A stretch of DNA of 64,000 nucleotides from Labrenzia sp. VG12 (GTDB lineage Bacteria > Pseudomonadota > Alphaproteobacteria > Rhizobiales > Stappiaceae): assembly GCF_002237595.1 (NCBI RefSeq), contig NZ_CP022529.1, positions 186,001 through 250,000 of the forward strand. The letters are read 5' to 3'. Under the pieces are notes generated by a model. The model searched no databases and was not told the origin of the DNA. It was given only the letters and a program-made list of their open reading frames with translations. The position numbers and the translations under genes are program-made. Of this stretch, positions 51,451-59,053 are shown piece by piece (positions within the stretch are counted from its first letter, which is position 1; the number at the start of each line of letters is the position of its first letter).

Positions 51451-52628
51451 GCACGGACATGAAGGACAAAACGCCTCAGCGTGTCGTCGAGCACTATGTC
51501 GATCCGACCCCGTTCAATCCGGCCACCACGGAGGAAATGACGGCGGAGCAGGAACGCTTCTACCAGGCCTCGCAATGGCAGATCATGTGGTGGAAGTTCA
51601 AGCGCCACAAGATTGCGGTCTGGTCGGGGGTGATCCTGATCCTGTTCTACATGTGCGTGCCCTTCGCCGAAGTGATCGCGCCCTATGAGGCAAACACCCG
51701 CGACAGCCTGCATCTTTATGCGCCGCCGCAACCGATTCACCTCTTCCATGAAGGCTCGTTCGTCGGTCCGTTCGTCTATGGCATGACCTCTGAAATCGAC
51801 ATGGAGACCCTGCAATGGGTCTTCAAGGACGATCCGAATGACGTTCAGCGGCTGCGCTTCTTCTGCAGCGGTGACGACTACATGTTCTGGGGGCTGTTCG
51901 AGGCAAGGTTCCACCTTGTCTGTCCGGCCGAGGGCGGTACGATGTTCCTGCTCGGCACCGACCGCTTGGGACGCGACCAGTTCTCCGGGCTTGTCTACGG
52001 TGCCCGCCTGTCGCTCACGGTCGGCCTGATCGGCGTTGCCATCTCGATCATTCTCGGTCTCTTCTTTGGCGGCATTGCCGGCTATTTCGGTGGCATTGCC
52101 GACAGCATCATCCAGCGCGCCATTGAAATCATCCGCTCCCTGCCGGAGCTGCCACTCTGGATGGCGCTTTCGGCGGCCTTGCCGGTCACCTGGAGCCCGG
52201 TCTGGATCTATTTCGGCCTGACCATCATCCTGGGGCTGTTGGACTGGCCGGGGCTTGCGCGCGCCGTGCGATCGAAGCTTCTGTCCTTGCGCGAAGAGGA
52301 ATATGCCAAGGCGGCCGTTCTGATGGGCGCCAAACCGAAGCGCGTGATCACGCGGCATCTTCTGCCCGGCTTTACCAGCCACATCATCGCCTCCGCCTCC
52401 CTGTCGATCCCGTCGATGATCCTTGGTGAAACAGCGCTCTCCTTCCTCAATCTGGGACTGCGGCGACCGGCGATTTCCTGGGGCGTTCTACTGAACGAGG
52501 CGCAGAATATTTCGGTGGTGACCGTCTATCCCTGGCTGATGGCACCGGTCATTCCGATCATCATCGTGGTCTTGGCCTTCAATTTCCTCGGCGATGGTTT
52601 GCGCGACGCGGCCGATCCCTATAAGTGA
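51447..52628 (+). CDS. ABC transporter permease (DppC/OppC type)
   Basis: A 393-residue permease, longer than usual DppC (about 300) because of an extended cytoplasmic N-terminus (about 1-50) and a roughly 110-residue periplasmic insert after the first membrane helix (about 75-170). Landmarks are FLLGTDRLGRDQFSGLVYGARLSL, the conserved entry to the transport domain, and the EAA loop EYAKAAVLMGAKPKRVITRHLLPG. Such inserts occur in YejE-like and sugar-specific members. It overlaps the previous permease by 4 bp, and a strong GC hairpin terminates the operon 24 bp downstream. Confidence 0.92.
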   Translation: MSTDMKDKTPQRVVEHYVDPTPFNPATTEEMTAEQERFYQASQWQIMWWKFKRHKIAVWSGVILILFYMCVPFAEVIAPYEANTRDSLHLYAPPQPIHLFHEGSFVGPFVYGMTSEIDMETLQWVFKDDPNDVQRLRFFCSGDDYMFWGLFEARFHLVCPAEGGTMFLLGTDRLGRDQFSGLVYGARLSLTVGLIGVAISIILGLFFGGIAGYFGGIADSIIQRAIEIIRSLPELPLWMALSAALPVTWSPVWIYFGLTIILGLLDWPGLARAVRSKLLSLREEEYAKAAVLMGAKPKRVITRHLLPGFTSHIIASASLSIPSMILGETALSFLNLGLRRPAISWGVLLNEAQNISVVTVYPWLMAPVIPIIIVVLAFNFLGDGLRDAADPYK

Positions 52629-52651
52629 TGCGGTAGAGAGTTTGAGATCCT

Positions 52652-52680
52652 GGCGGGCCGCTTCGGCCCGCCGTTCAATT
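52652..52680 (+). terminator. Terminator of the ABC transporter operon
   Basis: GGCGGGCCG-CTT-CGGCCCGCC, a perfect 9-bp stem with a 3-nt loop, then GTTCAATTTTG. The T-tract is imperfect, but position and stem strength fit a terminator. Confidence 0.7.
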
Positions 52681-52693
52681 TTGGGAAGTCATC

Positions 52694-53284
52694 ATGTCGA
52701 AAAACGCCTCCACTGCAGCCGGTTGGGACGAGGAATACGAAGCAGGCCGTTGGGCCTTCCTGCGCTCGCTGCCCGAAAGCGGCCGCTATGGCATCATCGG
52801 CATGTGGCTATCCCTGACCGGTTCCATGGACGAGGTGCTCGACATCGGCTGCGGTGAGGGGCTGCTCTATGAACGCCTGCAGCCCATGGGCATCAAGCGC
52901 TATGTCGGCATGGACCTGTCCCCGGCATCGCTCGAAATTGCCAATGTCGACCCGACTATCGCGAGCTTGCGCGCCGGCGACATGCACACGTTTGAACCGC
53001 AGGACGGCGAGACCTTCTCGGCCATCGTCTTCAACGAGGTGCTGCACTTCGCGGAGGATCCGGCTGCCCTGGTCGCCCGTTATGTCCCGTTCCTGAAGAA
53101 GGATGGCGTCATTGCACTGTCCATGTATTCGCCGAAACGGCCCGAATCGGGTGCCAACAAGCTGATCAACAAGCTTTGGGAAGCGACCGACGATGAAGCA
53201 AAGTGGGACGTCCTCGACGACTACCGGCTCGTGTCCGACAAAAAGGGCGTCACCTGGCGCATGCGGCTGGTAAAGCCGGTCTGA
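52694..53284 (+). CDS. Class I SAM-dependent methyltransferase
   Basis: A 196-residue methyltransferase of the small Methyltransf_11/UbiE-like kind. SAM-binding motif I is VLDIGCGEGLLYERL (about residues 51-65), the acidic strand-2 motif is YVGMDLSPASL, motif III is SLRAGDMHTFEP and strand 4 is AIVFNEVLHFAEDP. The substrate is unknown. It follows the ABC operon terminator, so it is probably a separate unit. Downstream is a 300-bp stretch with the first intergenic palindromic repeat. Confidence 0.88.
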   Translation: MSKNASTAAGWDEEYEAGRWAFLRSLPESGRYGIIGMWLSLTGSMDEVLDIGCGEGLLYERLQPMGIKRYVGMDLSPASLEIANVDPTIASLRAGDMHTFEPQDGETFSAIVFNEVLHFAEDPAALVARYVPFLKKDGVIALSMYSPKRPESGANKLINKLWEATDDEAKWDVLDDYRLVSDKKGVTWRMRLVKPV

Positions 53285-53327
53285 GGTCAGAACAGCTCCC
53301 TAAGCAACGGCTCCTCAGAAAATGGAC

Positions 53328-53432
53328 CTCATCCTGAGGGGGACCGGAAGGTCCGTCTCCAAGGGTGGGCCACATGCACTGGAACAAGCGGCCCATTCAT
53401 AGAGACGCCACATTTCGTCTCCTCAGGATGAA
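53328..53432. repeat. Intergenic palindromic repeat, copy 1 (CATCCTGAGG family)
   Basis: About 105 bp bounded by CTCATCCTGAGG and CCTCAGGATGAA, with inner GGACCGGAAGGTCC and GTGGGCC/GGCCCA arms. The layout matches large palindromic repeats dispersed in many Hyphomicrobiales genomes. A second, more decayed copy lies at 53998-54103. The remainder of 53285-53587 shows nothing else. Confidence 0.7.
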
Positions 53433-53686
53433 TTTGGAGTGTGCCGAAGGGACAGCTCGGCAACGCAACAATAGTCAGCTTGCCGATCTGTTCCGCGGCG
53501 CATGGTGCTCGGTGAACTCCAGGATTTTTGTTTGAGTGGTGGGTTGCCCCGGAGCCCTGGAGACGTTTGAGCGCCTTTGGCGCTCCGTCAGTGCAAATGC
53601 TGACCCGTGTTGCAGAGGTCGGGATCGGCCAGGAAAACACTTTGCGGCTTGGCGGTGCCGTTCTCTTCGCACCAGCCCCAGGCAAT

Positions 53687-53836
53687 CTACAGGTCGACAA
53701 ACTTGATTGATTCCTCGGCTTTTAGATATGTCGCCTCAATCAGGCCGATGCAGCCCCAGCAATCTCCACCGCAGTCGCCTGACAACGGGTCTTCTTCGAC
53801 GTCCAGAGGGCGTTCACATAGGGTGCAGCAACTCAT
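53687..53836 (-). CDS. Small Cys-rich (zinc-ribbon-like) protein, possibly interrupted
   Basis: A 49-codon frame encoding a protein with CCTLCERPLDVEE followed by SGDCGGDCWGCIGLIEA: a CxxC pair plus a CxxxCxxC cluster, a pattern I associate with small conserved hypothetical zinc-binding proteins. The frame ends in TAG at 53687-53689, but the same frame then runs on for another 32 protein-like codons (IAWGWCEENGTAKPQSVFLA and on, with two more Cys) to TGA at 53588. So either this is a complete 49-aa protein, or an 82-codon gene broken by an amber codon. The ribosome site is weak (CCGGA). It lies between two intergenic repeats. Confidence 0.5.
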   Translation of the reverse strand: MSCCTLCERPLDVEEDPLSGDCGGDCWGCIGLIEATYLKAEESIKFVDL

Positions 53837-53997
53837 TTGAATACGCGTCCGGGAAATGATCAAAGTCCGGATCAAACTGACAGTCCGAACACGTCCTTGC
53901 AACAAATAACAATTGGTTCTGTTGCCAGATAAGGGAAGGCCTCACCAGGCGCGCAGGTCTGGTGACACCTTTTTCCAATATGCCCAGCTCAGTAGAC

Positions 53998-54103
53998 TTC
54001 ATCCTGAGGAGGACCGAAAGGTCCGCCACGAAGGTTGGGCGGCAATCCGACGAGCAAGCGGCCCAACCTTCGAGACAGCGCAAAAGCGCTTCTCGTGTAT
54101 GAG
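53998..54103. repeat. Intergenic palindromic repeat, copy 2 (CATCCTGAGG family)
   Basis: It starts CTTCATCCTGAGGAGGACC, has GGACCGAAAGGTCC and GGTTGGGC...GCCCAACC arms (the latter perfect), and ends in a decayed CTCGTGTATGAGG in place of CTCAGGATGAGG. Same family and orientation as 53328-53432. The rest of 53837-54228 has no gene I can support. Confidence 0.7.
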
Positions 54104-54228
54104 GGGGGGAAGTGTAGTGGCGGCCCGTTATTCAGTTCTATGGCGTCAGGTTCGCCAAGGGGTCAAAGATCTGCCACAAGTGACTGGTGAATTTAGAGAA
54201 ATTTCAAGTTGCGCGATGGTGAGCTGAC

Positions 54229-54741
54229 ATGAAGAGATTTTTTTGTCTGTTGCTGGTTCTCATTTTTCCGACAGCTGCGCTTGCATGCAGCAGCCCGGAT
54301 CTGAACTCAAACGAAGATTTTTTCCGTAATGCAGACCGGGTCTTTATTGGCTTTGTGCACAGTATCGAGTATCTGCCGCCTGAGCCGGGGAAGCCGTTTC
54401 TCGTTGAACCCGGATCCGGCCCTGAACATGCGCCTCCCGGCTTGATAAAAGTTGGCTATGACGTCAGCGAAGTGCTGAAAGGGCCTGAGAATGACTCCAC
54501 ACCAGTTGTGACCTGGAACCTCTATCTGGGGGGATGTGGTGTCCAGGTGTTAGCAGGCGCCGAAATGCTGTTTCTGGTGAAAGATTTTGGGACTTACTTA
54601 TCCGCCGAAGAGATGAAAACAATTCCTGAAGGCGTCGTTGGCATGATCCTGCCGAATTCCTTCGTGATCATGCCAACGGATGCTGCACACGACGCGACAC
54701 TCGCAGAATGGCAAGAGGTCGCCAGTCGGGTCGCCGATTAA
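54229..54741 (+). CDS. Secreted hypothetical protein
   Basis: A 170-residue protein with a signal peptide (MKRFFCLLLVLIFPTAALACS). The mature chain begins with Cys, and the segment NADRVFIGFVHSIEYL followed by a VSEVLKG strand resembles the TIMP/netrin-like OB-fold proteins found in many bacteria, in which the N-terminal Cys pairs with a later one (here GGCGVQV). The family link is a guess. A run of Ts near the start and lower GC than its neighbours set it apart. The ribosome site is poor (GTGAG). Confidence 0.65.
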   Translation: MKRFFCLLLVLIFPTAALACSSPDLNSNEDFFRNADRVFIGFVHSIEYLPPEPGKPFLVEPGSGPEHAPPGLIKVGYDVSEVLKGPENDSTPVVTWNLYLGGCGVQVLAGAEMLFLVKDFGTYLSAEEMKTIPEGVVGMILPNSFVIMPTDAAHDATLAEWQEVASRVAD

Positions 54742-54781
54742 GGTTCAGGTGATTAGCCCTGAGCAAAAGGGCTGTTCAGCC

Positions 54782-55069
54782 TCAGCCCGGCAACACCACG
54801 ATGGTCGACTTGCCGCCCTTGTTGCGCAGGGCGTGGATGTCGGCCAGATCCGGGTCTTCGCGCCAGGCCTTGGCGGCGTCAGGGCTCGGGAAGGAGAGCA
54901 GGGCGGTGATATTGGGGGCGTCATTGGCCGCCTCCAGAACCAGCGGCTCCGGATCTGCGGCAACCACGCTGCCACCGTGGCGGGCAAGGGCCTCCGCAGC
55001 TTTTTCGCGATAGGCGCCGAGCGCCTCCTTGTCTGTGACGGTAATCATGGCGAGGGCTTGAACGGTCAT
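54782..55069 (-). CDS. DUF1330 family protein
   Basis: A 95-residue ferredoxin-like-fold (dimeric alpha+beta barrel) protein of the DUF1330 type: ALAMITVTDKEALGAYREKA at the N-terminus, VVAADPEPLVLE in the middle and FPSPDAAKAWREDPDLADIHALR, the conserved C-terminal half. The function of the family is unknown; related ABM proteins are monooxygenases or small-molecule binders. AAGGAG lies 8 bases before the ATG. It is divergent from a LysR regulator, which probably controls it. Confidence 0.85.
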   Translation of the reverse strand: MTVQALAMITVTDKEALGAYREKAAEALARHGGSVVAADPEPLVLEAANDAPNITALLSFPSPDAAKAWREDPDLADIHALRNKGGKSTIVVLPG

Positions 55070-55230
55070 CTCAAAAACTCCTTGTGACGAGATGCCAGGA
55101 AGCCTGACCCAATTTTACCTGCGAAAAAATGTTCAATTCAGGAATGCGGATGTGCAAAAATGCACTGGCGAAGTGATCTTGAAGATCCTAAGTCTTTTCG
55201 GATGGTGTGTGAGCAACTGCGGGCAGGGTC

Positions 55231-56121
55231 TTGGACAATTGGGATGATCTGAAATTCGTGCTCGCCGTCGCCAAGGCGGGCAACGTCACCAAGGCCGCCC
55301 GGGTACTGGGTGTGACCCATTCAACGGTGTCCCGCCGCCTGACCGCGCTGGAGGAACGCCTCGGCACAAGATTGTTCGACCGTCTGCCGGAAGGATTTGT
55401 CGCGACCAGCGCGGGCGAAGAGGCGGTCGAGACAGCACGCCGCATGGAAGCGGAAATGCTGTCGCTCGACACGCGTATCACCGCCAGGGATGCCGAGCTG
55501 GAAGGGCCCCTGCGGGTGACCGCTGCCCAGCTGATCTTTCAGGTTCAGCTTGCCGAGATCGTGGCCCGTTTCAAGGAGCGGCATCCCCAGATCGATGTCA
55601 CGATGAACGCGGCCAACGAAATTCTGAGCCTGCACCGGCGCGAGGCCGACATCGCTGTCCGGGTGACCGACAAGCCGGACGAGACCCTGTTCGGACGCCT
55701 GGCAACGGGGCAGAACCGCTGCTTCTATGTGTCCCGCGATTTTGCCCGCAGGTTTCAGGAGGCCTACCGGGACAATCTGACCACGGCGAAAGTGCCTTTC
55801 GTCGCCTTCAAATGGTGGAGCAACAGCGTGCCGAAGGAGCTGCGCGAGCGCTATCCGAATGGCGAGATCGCCACTGTCACGGACGACATGATCACCATGC
55901 ATGCCGCGGTCCGGGCCGGGATGGGGATCGGCCGCCTGCCATGTTTTCTGGGCGACCCGGATCCTGACCTGATGCGTCTGCCGGGCGTCGAGCCGACGCG
56001 CTATTTTGACATCTGGATCCTGACCCACCCGGACCTGAAGAATGTCGCCAGGATCCGTACCTTCCTGCGCTTTGCCGCAGATGCCTTCAAGGGGCGCAGC
56101 GGTCTTTACCTCGGATCGTGA
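55231..56121 (+). CDS. LysR family transcriptional regulator
   Basis: A 296-residue LysR-type regulator: N-terminal winged HTH (WDDLKFVLAVAKAGNVTKAARVLGVTHSTVSRRLTALEERLG in two overlapping helices, residues about 4-45) and a C-terminal substrate-binding domain (about 90-290). It uses TTG at 55231; an in-frame stop at 55210-55212 rules out an earlier start, and no ATG is close enough to keep the HTH whole. It is divergent from the DUF1330 gene across about 160 bp, the usual LysR-target arrangement. Effector unknown. Confidence 0.92.
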   Translation: MDNWDDLKFVLAVAKAGNVTKAARVLGVTHSTVSRRLTALEERLGTRLFDRLPEGFVATSAGEEAVETARRMEAEMLSLDTRITARDAELEGPLRVTAAQLIFQVQLAEIVARFKERHPQIDVTMNAANEILSLHRREADIAVRVTDKPDETLFGRLATGQNRCFYVSRDFARRFQEAYRDNLTTAKVPFVAFKWWSNSVPKELRERYPNGEIATVTDDMITMHAAVRAGMGIGRLPCFLGDPDPDLMRLPGVEPTRYFDIWILTHPDLKNVARIRTFLRFAADAFKGRSGLYLGS

Positions 56122-56128
56122 GACCTTG

Positions 56129-56581
56129 TCAGATCCAGCGCCGCACGTCGGAAAGGTATGCCTCGTACTCGCTGCCGAACACCTGTCTCAGGCTGTCCTC
56201 TTCCGGCTTGATCTGGAACTCGGTCATGTACCAGACAAAGAGCGGTACCACGACAATCACCGTCAGCGTGCCCCAGAACAGCGCAAAGGCCAGCAGCAGG
56301 CAGAGCAGTCCCAGATACATCGGGTTGCGGCTGAACCGGTAGATACCGTCGGTGACCAGCGTCGTGGCCTTTTCAGGTTCCATCGGATTGACGGTGGTCT
56401 TGCGCGCGATGAATTCAATCACCGCCTGAAGCCCGGGTACGATACCGGCAAGTCCGAACAAAAGCGCGGCTGAGACTTGCCCGGGCAAGGACAGCGAAAG
56501 ACCGGGCAGGAGCCAGTGACCGGCTGCAAGAAGCAGGACAGCGACCAGAAACACGGCAACTGGCGGCACTTTCAGTTTCAT
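56129..56581 (-). CDS. Isoprenylcysteine carboxyl methyltransferase-like membrane protein
   Basis: A 150-residue integral membrane protein with about four helices and the ICMT/PEMT C-terminal signature: LVTDGIYRFSRNPMYLGLL (SAM-binding region, about residues 78-96) and KPEEDSLRQVFGSEYEAYLSDVRRW at the end. Bacterial members are SAM-dependent methyltransferases of unknown substrate. The gene starts 7 bp after the stop of the nitrile hydratase accessory gene on the same strand, so it appears to be the last gene of that operon, an unusual partner. Confidence 0.85.
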   Translation of the reverse strand: MKLKVPPVAVFLVAVLLLAAGHWLLPGLSLSLPGQVSAALLFGLAGIVPGLQAVIEFIARKTTVNPMEPEKATTLVTDGIYRFSRNPMYLGLLCLLLAFALFWGTLTVIVVVPLFVWYMTEFQIKPEEDSLRQVFGSEYEAYLSDVRRWI

Positions 56582-56588
56582 GTCTCAC

Positions 56589-56963
56589 TCATGTTCTGGA
56601 AAGTTCGATTGGCTGACCGTGGGGTGTCGCTTTCGCAGCTTCGCCCCAGGCCGCCCTGAGATCCGACAGCTGGCCGGCACCGGCAATGCCCTTGGCCGTC
56701 AGCAGCTTTTCGAACGCGGTCAGCCAATGATCATAGTAGCCAAGGGGTTCGCCGCTGCCGTCCCCATCTCCTTGACCGTCTCCGGCAAGTTCCGCACCCA
56801 GCGTATCGGCCCATTCGGACCAGGTGAACAGCCCTGCCTGATGCGCCTGCAGCGTCATGGCAAAGACGCGTGCCTCCCAGGGCGCCGAGAAGACCGGGCC
56901 ACCATCCTGGTCGAGCGGCAGGCTCGGTGCTTGTGTCTGCGGGCGGGCATCACGCGAGGTCAA
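56589..56963 (-). CDS. Nitrile hydratase accessory protein (P14K/NhlE-like)
   Basis: A 124-residue protein related to the N-terminal part of nitrile hydratase beta subunits: APWEARVFAMTLQAHQAGLFTWSEWAD, then YYDHWLTAFEKLLTAKGI. Such proteins act as subunit-swapping activators that help load metal into the alpha subunit. The start is TTG at 56963, with GGGAG 8 bases upstream and a 14-bp overlap with the beta subunit gene; ATG codons nearby are out of frame. The linker contains a low-complexity GDGQGDGDGSG. It is cytoplasmic. Confidence 0.85.
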   Translation of the reverse strand: MTSRDARPQTQAPSLPLDQDGGPVFSAPWEARVFAMTLQAHQAGLFTWSEWADTLGAELAGDGQGDGDGSGEPLGYYDHWLTAFEKLLTAKGIAGAGQLSDLRAAWGEAAKATPHGQPIELSRT

Positions 56964-57609
56964 GATACGGCTCCCAAAGATCGATCCGAAGGCTGAGATC
57001 AGGGTCGCTGTCCTCTCCCCAGATATCCGTTCCCTTAAAGGCGACACTGTAGAGCCAGGTTGGCTGTTCACCCTTGCCATGGGCATTGGCATCCGGAAAG
57101 ACATGCACGCCATGGATCGCGTCGATGGTGCCGACCGCATTCCGCGCATAGCGGGGTAGGCGGGTGTGATGCTCCGGGTTCATGCGCCTGGTCCGGACCT
57201 TGTCGCCAACGCGGAACCGGGCCGGCTGGTCTTCCGCCCGATCGGCCGGGCCACCCTTGGCCAGTGTAGCGGCCACGGCGTCTGCCTTCAGAACCCGGTT
57301 CACCGGTTTTGCCGGTGCAAGCGCCTTGCCGGTTTCGAGTTCTTCCTGGGTCACGAGTTCCTTGTTCAAAAGCAGCTTCTCAAGGCCCTTGGTCCAGATC
57401 TCGTAATAGCTGGAACTCAGGTAATCCGCCGGCGGTAGGGATTCGCGCGCAAAACGGGATGTGTCGATGGTCCAGGCGCCGGTTGCGCCCATGGCAAGCG
57501 TCAGCGCAAAGGCACGCTCTTCCCACCTGGCGTGGAAATTCGGCTCGTTGTCTTCCAGTTCGATCGGGCCAAAGCCCATCTGGCCCCCAAGGTCCTGAGC
57601 TCCGTTCAT
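56950..57609 (-). CDS. nthB: Nitrile hydratase beta subunit
   Basis: A 219-residue beta subunit. The N-terminal MNGAQDLGGQMGFGPI is the family hallmark, followed by HARWEERAFALTLAMGATG and SYYEIWTKGLEKLL; the C-terminal SH3-like barrel begins near FRVGDKVRTRRMNPEHHTRLPRYARN. It pairs with the alpha subunit to hydrate nitriles to amides. It starts 4 bp inside the alpha gene end (ATGA overlap), and the accessory gene overlaps its own 3' end. Confidence 0.95.
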   Translation of the reverse strand: MNGAQDLGGQMGFGPIELEDNEPNFHARWEERAFALTLAMGATGAWTIDTSRFARESLPPADYLSSSYYEIWTKGLEKLLLNKELVTQEELETGKALAPAKPVNRVLKADAVAATLAKGGPADRAEDQPARFRVGDKVRTRRMNPEHHTRLPRYARNAVGTIDAIHGVHVFPDANAHGKGEQPTWLYSVAFKGTDIWGEDSDPDLSLRIDLWEPYLDLA

Positions 57610-58241
57610 GCGGCGGTCTCCTTTTGAGCCGGATCAAGGGCGAGGCCAGTGCCGATCATGCTGTCACGGGTGACCAGCTCCGCAAGCTGGTCTTCGTTCC
57701 AGCCGTCTGTGCCGGCAGGCCGTTCGGGAATGACCAGATAGCGGACTTCCGCCGTGGAATCCCAGACCCGGATTGCCTTGCCATCCGGCAGTGTGACACC
57801 GAATTCCGCCAGGACGCCGCGCGGATCGCGCACCGCGCGCGAGCGATAGGGCGGCGACTTGTACCAGACCGGCGGCAGGCCGAGCACGGTCCACGGGTAG
57901 CAGGAGCACAATGTGCAGACGACCATGTTGTGGGTTTCGGCGGTGTTTTCAACGGCCACCATGTGTTCACCCTGGCGCCCGGTGAAGCCGAATTCCGCAA
58001 TCGCCGCCGTGGCATCGCTCATCAGCCTTTCCCGGTAAGCCGGGTCGGACCAGGCCCTGGCCACGACCTGGGCACCGTTCTTCGGACCGATCTTGGTCTC
58101 ATAGGTTTCGATCAGCTCATCCAGGGCAGGCGGATCGATATAGCCCTTTTCGGTCAGCAGCGTCTCGAGCGCCCGGACGCGCAGCTCGATCTCGCTGAGC
58201 TCTGAATGGTCGTGATCATGGCTGTGGTCGTGACCGGGCAT
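57606..58241 (-). CDS. nthA: Nitrile hydratase alpha subunit, cobalt type
   Basis: A 211-residue catalytic subunit. The metal claw is VCTLCSCYPW; Thr in CTLCSC marks the cobalt type (iron enzymes have CSLCS), and the second and third Cys would be oxidised. A His-rich N-terminus (HDHSHDHDHS) may help metal handling. VVARAWSDPAYRERLM and PRAVRDPRGVLAEFG-like segments are typical. The start is at 58241, where GGAG lies 6 bases upstream. No amidase gene is visible nearby, so amide use must happen elsewhere. First gene of the operon nthA-nthB-accessory-ICMT. Confidence 0.95.
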   Translation of the reverse strand: MPGHDHSHDHDHSELSEIELRVRALETLLTEKGYIDPPALDELIETYETKIGPKNGAQVVARAWSDPAYRERLMSDATAAIAEFGFTGRQGEHMVAVENTAETHNMVVCTLCSCYPWTVLGLPPVWYKSPPYRSRAVRDPRGVLAEFGVTLPDGKAIRVWDSTAEVRYLVIPERPAGTDGWNEDQLAELVTRDSMIGTGLALDPAQKETAA

Positions 58242-58272
58242 GGGCAGCTCCAGGCTAGGGGGAGAGATCCTC

Positions 58273-58301
58273 ATATGAGAATGCTGCCCGGCTCCTGTCA
58301 A
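58273..58301 (-). promoter_or_regulatory. Sigma-70-type promoter of the nitrile hydratase operon
   Basis: On the minus strand TTGACA (58301-58296), a 17-bp spacer and TCATAT (58278-58273), 32 bp before the nthA start codon. The -35 box is perfect. Confidence 0.65.
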
Positions 58302-58341
58302 TGAGTGTCGAGCCGGAAGGAGGTTCTCAGTCAGGTAACAA

Positions 58342-58359
58342 TGGTTACGAATGTAACTA
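58342..58359. promoter_or_regulatory. Palindromic operator candidate, degenerate copy
   Basis: TGGTTACGA-ATGTAACTA, a degenerate form of the palindrome at 58399-58416 (same right half), 57 bp away. A further GTAAC half-site precedes it (GTAAC-AATG-GTTAC, 58335-58348). It lies about 84 bp upstream of the predicted nthA transcription start. Confidence 0.45.
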
Positions 58360-58398
58360 ATTTGATCTAGGTCAAGGCAATCTGTAGATGGCTCTATA

Positions 58399-58416
58399 TA
58401 GTTACATATGTAACTA
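58399..58416. promoter_or_regulatory. Perfect 18-bp palindromic operator candidate
   Basis: TAGTTACAT-ATGTAACTA is a perfect palindrome of the MarR/GntR size. It directly follows a CTATATA -10-like sequence (58394-58400) for the plus-strand VOC/monooxygenase operon, where a repressor would block transcription. Confidence 0.6.
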
Positions 58417-58436
58417 ATTCCCGGAGGAGCGGTCCC

Positions 58437-58979
58437 ATGAAAATCGAGCAGATGCATCACGTTGCCTATCGCTGCAAGGATGCCAAGGAAACCGTCGAAT
58501 GGTACGGCAAGATGCTGAAGATGGATTTCATCCTGGCCATTGCCGAGGACCATGTGCCCTCAACTCATGAGCCCGATCCCTACATGCATGTTTTCCTGGA
58601 TGCGGGAAAAGGCAATGTGCTTGCTTTCTTCGAACTGCCGACCAAGCCGGACATGGGATTTGACCCGAACACCCCGCGCTGGGTGCAGCATATTGCCTTC
58701 AAGGTGAAGGACCGGGATGAACTGATCGCCTTCAAGGATCACCTGGAAGCAAACGGTGTCGAGGTTCTGGGGGTCACCGACCACTCCATCTTCCACTCCA
58801 TCTATTTCTTTGATCCGAACGGCCACCGCGTCGAACTGGCTTGTCCCGATCCGGAAGAAGACCGTCTTCTGGCCCGTCTCGACGAAGTCAAGTGGCAGAT
58901 GCTGGACGAGTGGTCGAAGACCAAGCGCGCACCGAAACACGCCGAATGGCTGCATGCCAAAGAGCTGGCAGATGTGTGA
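58437..58979 (+). CDS. VOC family protein (extradiol dioxygenase-like)
   Basis: A 180-residue vicinal-oxygen-chelate protein. The start KIEQMHHVAYRCKDAKETVEWY gives the first metal-ligand His, VQHIAFKV the second region, and SIYFFDPNGHRVELACP the terminal Glu-bearing strand, so a 2-His-1-carboxylate metal site is plausible. It resembles small catechol-dioxygenase-like proteins found with aromatic hydroxylases. GGAGGAG lies about 10 bases before the ATG. First gene of the operon with the flavin monooxygenase and DUF2783 genes; a perfect palindrome lies just upstream. Confidence 0.88.
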   Translation: MKIEQMHHVAYRCKDAKETVEWYGKMLKMDFILAIAEDHVPSTHEPDPYMHVFLDAGKGNVLAFFELPTKPDMGFDPNTPRWVQHIAFKVKDRDELIAFKDHLEANGVEVLGVTDHSIFHSIYFFDPNGHRVELACPDPEEDRLLARLDEVKWQMLDEWSKTKRAPKHAEWLHAKELADV

Positions 58980-59053
58980 GCAGCAGAAATGCACGCGCTG
59001 CGGCAAATGCGGCGCCATCGAAACGGCCCTGGCGGACCTGGGAGGAGAGCCTG

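Noticed and set aside
53329..53700. 123-codon minus-strand frame overlapping the small Cys-rich gene and repeat copy 1
   Set aside because: Its C-terminal half is encoded by the palindromic repeat and the translation shows no domain; the neighbouring frame with Cys clusters is more convincing.
53913..54227. 104-codon plus-strand frame
   Set aside because: It runs through repeat copy 2 and encodes no recognisable protein; no ribosome site.
58756..58971. Upstream part of the Cys-rich frame overlapping the VOC gene
   Set aside because: It lies wholly inside the well-supported VOC coding sequence in another frame; only the portion from 58972 deserves mention.
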